From Marinitoga lauensis (GTDB taxonomy: Bacteria; Thermotogota; Thermotogae; Petrotogales; Petrotogaceae): 64,000 nt of DNA. Shown here piece by piece: positions 61,036-64,000 of the stretch (position 1 is the first letter of the stretch; each line of letters begins with the position of its first letter). The stretch is from assembly GCF_004135675.1 (NCBI RefSeq), contig NZ_QHLX01000003.1, positions 310,001 to 374,000 on the forward strand, in the 5' to 3' direction. A program made the position numbers and the translations under genes. The notes under the pieces are model-generated. The model saw only the letters and a list, made by a program, of their open reading frames with translations, was not told where the DNA came from and did not search any database.

Positions 61036-61747
61036 TCATCTCACCACTAAATCTTTCACATGCCTCTTTTGCAGCAAGTTGTTCAGCGATTTTTTTAGAC
61101 TTTCCAATGCCTCTTCCATATGTTTTTCCATTAATTCGAGCTTCTATAATAAATGTTCTATTATGTGGAGGTCCATCTTGCCTTACTAACTTATATTCTG
61201 GTCTTATTTTAAGATCTTTTTGGGTTAATTCCTGAAGACGCGTTTTATAATCTAAAAATAATTTTCCAGCTATTGCTTCTTTGATATAAGGATTCAAATT
61301 TTTTAATGCAAATTCTTTTGCTTTTTTAAAACCGAGGGATAAGTATATTGCACCCAGTATAGCTTCAAAAAGATCTGATATTATTGAATGTTTTTCTCTT
61401 CCACCAAATCTTTCTTCGTTTTTACTGAGTAAAATATAATTACCCAAATTTAACTTTTTAGCTGCTTCAAATAATATTAACTCACTACCAACAGTTGCAC
61501 GAACTCTGGCCATATCGCCTTCATTTAAATCGTAATTCAAAAACAAATGCTCAGCGATTGTTAAATTTAATACAGAGTCTCCAAGGAATTCAAGTCTTTC
61601 ATTGGAAGCTATTTTTCGGCCTTTAGAAGTATAATCATTAGAATAAGAAGAATGACAAAGAGCTTCAAAAAGAAGCTCTTCATCGATATTATCAATACCA
61701 ATAATTTTTTTAACCTTTTTTACTATTCCTTTTTCATAATCATTCAT
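61025..61747 (-). CDS. rnc: Ribonuclease III
   Basis: Double-strand-specific endonuclease for rRNA and mRNA processing. The signature is NERLEFLGDSVLNL, with the second acidic cluster in SDLFEAILGAIYL. A double-stranded RNA-binding domain occupies about 160-232 (YKTRLQELTQ, GIGKSKKIAEQLAAKEA). Length is 240 residues and the frame is intact. It overlaps both neighbours. Confidence 0.97.
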   Translation of the reverse strand: MNDYEKGIVKKVKKIIGIDNIDEELLFEALCHSSYSNDYTSKGRKIASNERLEFLGDSVLNLTIAEHLFLNYDLNEGDMARVRATVGSELILFEAAKKLNLGNYILLSKNEERFGGREKHSIISDLFEAILGAIYLSLGFKKAKEFALKNLNPYIKEAIAGKLFLDYKTRLQELTQKDLKIRPEYKLVRQDGPPHNRTFIIEARINGKTYGRGIGKSKKIAEQLAAKEACERFSGEMNEK

Positions 61748-63631
61748 TTATTTTCTCCTTAATAACTGAGTATAAGGAATCTTCGTCTAATTTAAAGATT
61801 TTAAATAATGAAGCATTATTTCCAGATGGTGAGTAATTATCTACTCCCAATGATTCAACACTTAAAGGACTTAATTTATTTTCTACAACAGATTTCGAGA
61901 ATTCCACAATTAAACCATTGTATTTGTTATGATCTTCGTAAATTATTACATGTGAATTATTTATATATTCGCTTATTTTTGCAGCATCAAATTCCAATGG
62001 AGCTGATACATTTATAACTGTTATATTAATTCCCTCTTCTTTTAATTTATCTGCAACATTAACCGCTTTATGAGCAACGCTTCCATGAGTTAAAATAGTT
62101 ACTTTTTCACCTTTTCTTAAAATGTCCATTTTTCCATATTCGAATTCATAATTTTCACCAAAGAAAGGATTTCCATTTTCATCTAAAATTGCAGGTATTT
62201 TTGATCTGCCCATTGCTATTACAACATTACCTATTGTTGAGGCTGCATATCTTACAGCTTTATCAGTTTGGTTTGGATCAGCTGGAACTATTAATTTTGT
62301 ATCAAAGAAACTTCTTACTATTCCAATATAATTAATTTCATGGTGAGTTTTTCCATCTTCTCCAATATCTATACCACAATGAGTAACAGCAGTTTTTAAG
62401 TTTGTATGGTTAATATCGTTTAATCTTTGTTGATTAAATGTTTCGTCAAGACCAAATACTCCAAAATCTGCAAAGAATGGAACAACACCACAAACGGACA
62501 TTGCACCTGCAATAGTTGCAGCATTATGTTCTTGAATACCAATTTGAACATATGTTTCAGGACTAACTTTTTCAAATTTCCCTAATTTTACTGAAGGTTT
62601 CAGATCACAATCAACGGCTACAATAGGCACTTTGCCTTTATTTACTTTAGCTAAATCAGCAATAGCATTACCAAAAGCACCTCTATTGTCTACCTTGTCA
62701 TCCTTTGTATAAACTATAGGAGTTCCAGGATCTGCAGTTACTACATAATCTTCAAATTCTAATTTCTTTCTTAATAATGGTAAATTCTTTCTCATTTTTT
62801 TGTATTTTTCAATGTCATTTTCTAAACCCAATTCTTTTAAAGCTTTATCCAATTCATCTTCTTTTAATGGAGCACCATGATATTCATGCCTATTTTCCAT
62901 GAATGAAACGCCTTTACCAATAATTGTTTTTGCAATAATTACAGTTGGACCTAATTTGTAGCTTTTAGCTTCTTCAATGGCATTGAATAATTGTTCATAA
63001 TCATGTCCGTCAACTTCAATAATATTCCATCCTGCAAATTCGTATTCTTTAACGATATCAACATATAACACATCCTTGCTCTACCAGAAATTTGTATATC
63101 ATTGTAATCTACTAATACAGTTAAATTATTTAGATTTTCTTTTTTGGCAGTTCTTCTTGCTTCAGCAATTTGTCCTTTTGGAGATTCTCCATCACTGTGC
63201 AATACAAATACGTGATAATTATCTCCTGTTATTTTAGCAGCTAAAGCCATACCAACACCTGCAGATAAACCTTGACCTAAATTACCTGTAGTCCATTCAA
63301 CACCAGGTATTCCCCTTGTAATATGACCTTCAAATATTGAACCTGCGTGTCTAAATCCTGCAATTAAATCATCAACGTTAAAAAATCCTAATCTTGCTAA
63401 AGCTGAATAAACACCAGGTGATGTATGACCGTGACTTATAACAACTCTGTCCCTTTTAGGATCAAACGGGTTTTCTGGGTCTATATTTGCCATATTAAAA
63501 ACACTTAAATACATATCAATTGAAGACATTGATCCTCCAGGGTGACCGGATTTTGCAACGGTAGTCATTTTTAAGATATCGCCTCTACATAATCTTCCGA
63601 GTTCTTTTAATTCGCTTAATGATTTCTTCAT
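61740..63631 (-). CDS. tkt: Transketolase
   Basis: Thiamine diphosphate enzyme of the non-oxidative pentose phosphate pathway. The N-terminal domain has SGHPGGSMSSID, RVVISHGHTSPGVY and GNLGQGLSAGVGMA. The pyrimidine domain has QIGIQEHNAATIAGAM and a C-terminal transketolase fold. A base is lost near 63068 (SGRARDVLYVDIVKEYEF). About 630 residues in a single chain, where some anaerobes have two subunits. Confidence 0.95.
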
Positions 63632-63672
63632 CTAAACTCCTCCTCCTTCTATATTCTCGCCATATATAAGAA

Positions 63673-63893
63673 TTATTTTAATTTTCGTATAATCAATATA
63701 ATCACATTTAGTATAACACTAATTAATATAGTTGATGTTAAAGGAAAATAAAAAGTAAAATTTTCTTTTTTATTAAAATATCACCAGGTAATCTTCCAAT
63801 TTTAAATGGAATTTTATCAAAAAAGTAAATCATCAAGCCAATGATGATCAAAACAATGCCAGCAGAAATAATATATTTTCCTAAATCTTGCAT
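63673..63893 (-). CDS. DUF2905 small membrane protein
   Basis: A protein of about 73 residues with two membrane helices and the DUF2905 signature: MQDLGKYIISAGIVLIIIG, then KIPFKIGRLPGDILIKKKNFTFYFPL. A lost base in the A/T-rich stretch near 63763 splits it. The function is unknown. It lies 41 bases upstream of tkt. Confidence 0.85.
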
Positions 63894-63894
63894 A

Positions 63895-64000
63895 TTAATC
63901 ACCTAAGGGGCAATTTTTTTTAAAATACTCAAAAGGCAATTTAACCATTACAGGTTGGTTGTTTTCTATAATTTGTAAGGTTACCTGTTTTAAGAAAGCG
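63895..64000 (-). CDS. C-terminal end of an unidentified gene
   Basis: About 34 codons open to the window edge, ending VMVKLPFEYFKKNCPLGD before a stop at 63895-63897, one base from the next ATG. Too short to identify. Confidence 0.5.
   Translation of the reverse strand, partial: AFLKQVTLQIIENNQPVMVKLPFEYFKKNCPLGD

Overview
The window is a stretch of bacterial chromosome, very AT-rich (roughly 30% GC by eye). It most likely comes from a member of the Thermotogota, and a Petrotogales lineage such as Marinitoga fits best. The strongest pointers are a maltosyltransferase closely resembling the Thermotoga maritima enzyme MmtA, the gene order ffh-rpsP-khpA-rimM-trmD-SPOUT methyltransferase-rplS-lepB as I recall it from T. 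maritima, a C-terminally extended Pcm, and a compact NusA. The species is not proven. Nearly all genes are housekeeping genes packed into long operons with 4-base or slightly longer overlaps.

Layout. 1-1.7 kb: 3' part of lon, then engB. 1.77-3.7 kb: an IS1634-like insertion sequence bounded by 166-bp direct repeats. 3.9-8.7 kb, minus: fur, rimP-nusA, dnaE, rpmB. 8.8-14.5 kb, minus: an operon coiled-coil/zapA-murI-rapZ-whiA-nrdR-greA-lysS. 14.7-17.4 kb, plus: yajC-secD-secF. 17.5-20 kb: two tandem flagellin genes. 20-24 kb: a hydrolase, a degenerate PfkB-like protein, RNase G and a secreted protein. 24.3-30.7 kb, plus: talC, pcm, a degenerate ABC-like pair, pheS-pheT. 30.7-36.6 kb, plus: flgM-flgN-flgK-flgL-fliW-csrA. 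36.6-43.8 kb: tsaB, membrane and secreted proteins, asparaginase, rsmB, an ornithine-type decarboxylase. 43.8-50.6 kb, mostly minus: lipM/lplA, rsmG, then the ffh-to-lepB operon. 50.6-56.4 kb: a Gate-domain membrane protein, mmtA, an AAA/PD-(D/E)XK protein, tRNA genes. 56.5-64 kb, minus: tkt-rnc-radical SAM-rlmN-PASTA-rsgA-rpe-rdgB.

The most coherent system is flagellin homeostasis. Both flagellin genes have a sigma-28-like promoter and an identical leader hairpin whose six-base loop ACGGAG contains the Shine-Dalgarno sequence. This is the ANGGAN hexaloop recognised by CsrA. CsrA is encoded in the same window, beside a FliW that consists of two FliW domains in tandem. The same operon starts with FlgM, the anti-sigma-28 factor, and FlgN. 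An intrinsic terminator-like hairpin lies inside the flgN coding sequence, and an upstream segment could form a competing pairing.

A caution applies throughout. More than forty genes or gene parts show single-base frameshifts, nearly all equivalent to one missing base, often in a homopolymer, and many in genes that cannot be dispensable (ffh, dnaE, pheS, rplS, lon). I treat these as consensus-sequence errors unless stated otherwise and give coordinates for the reconstructed gene.
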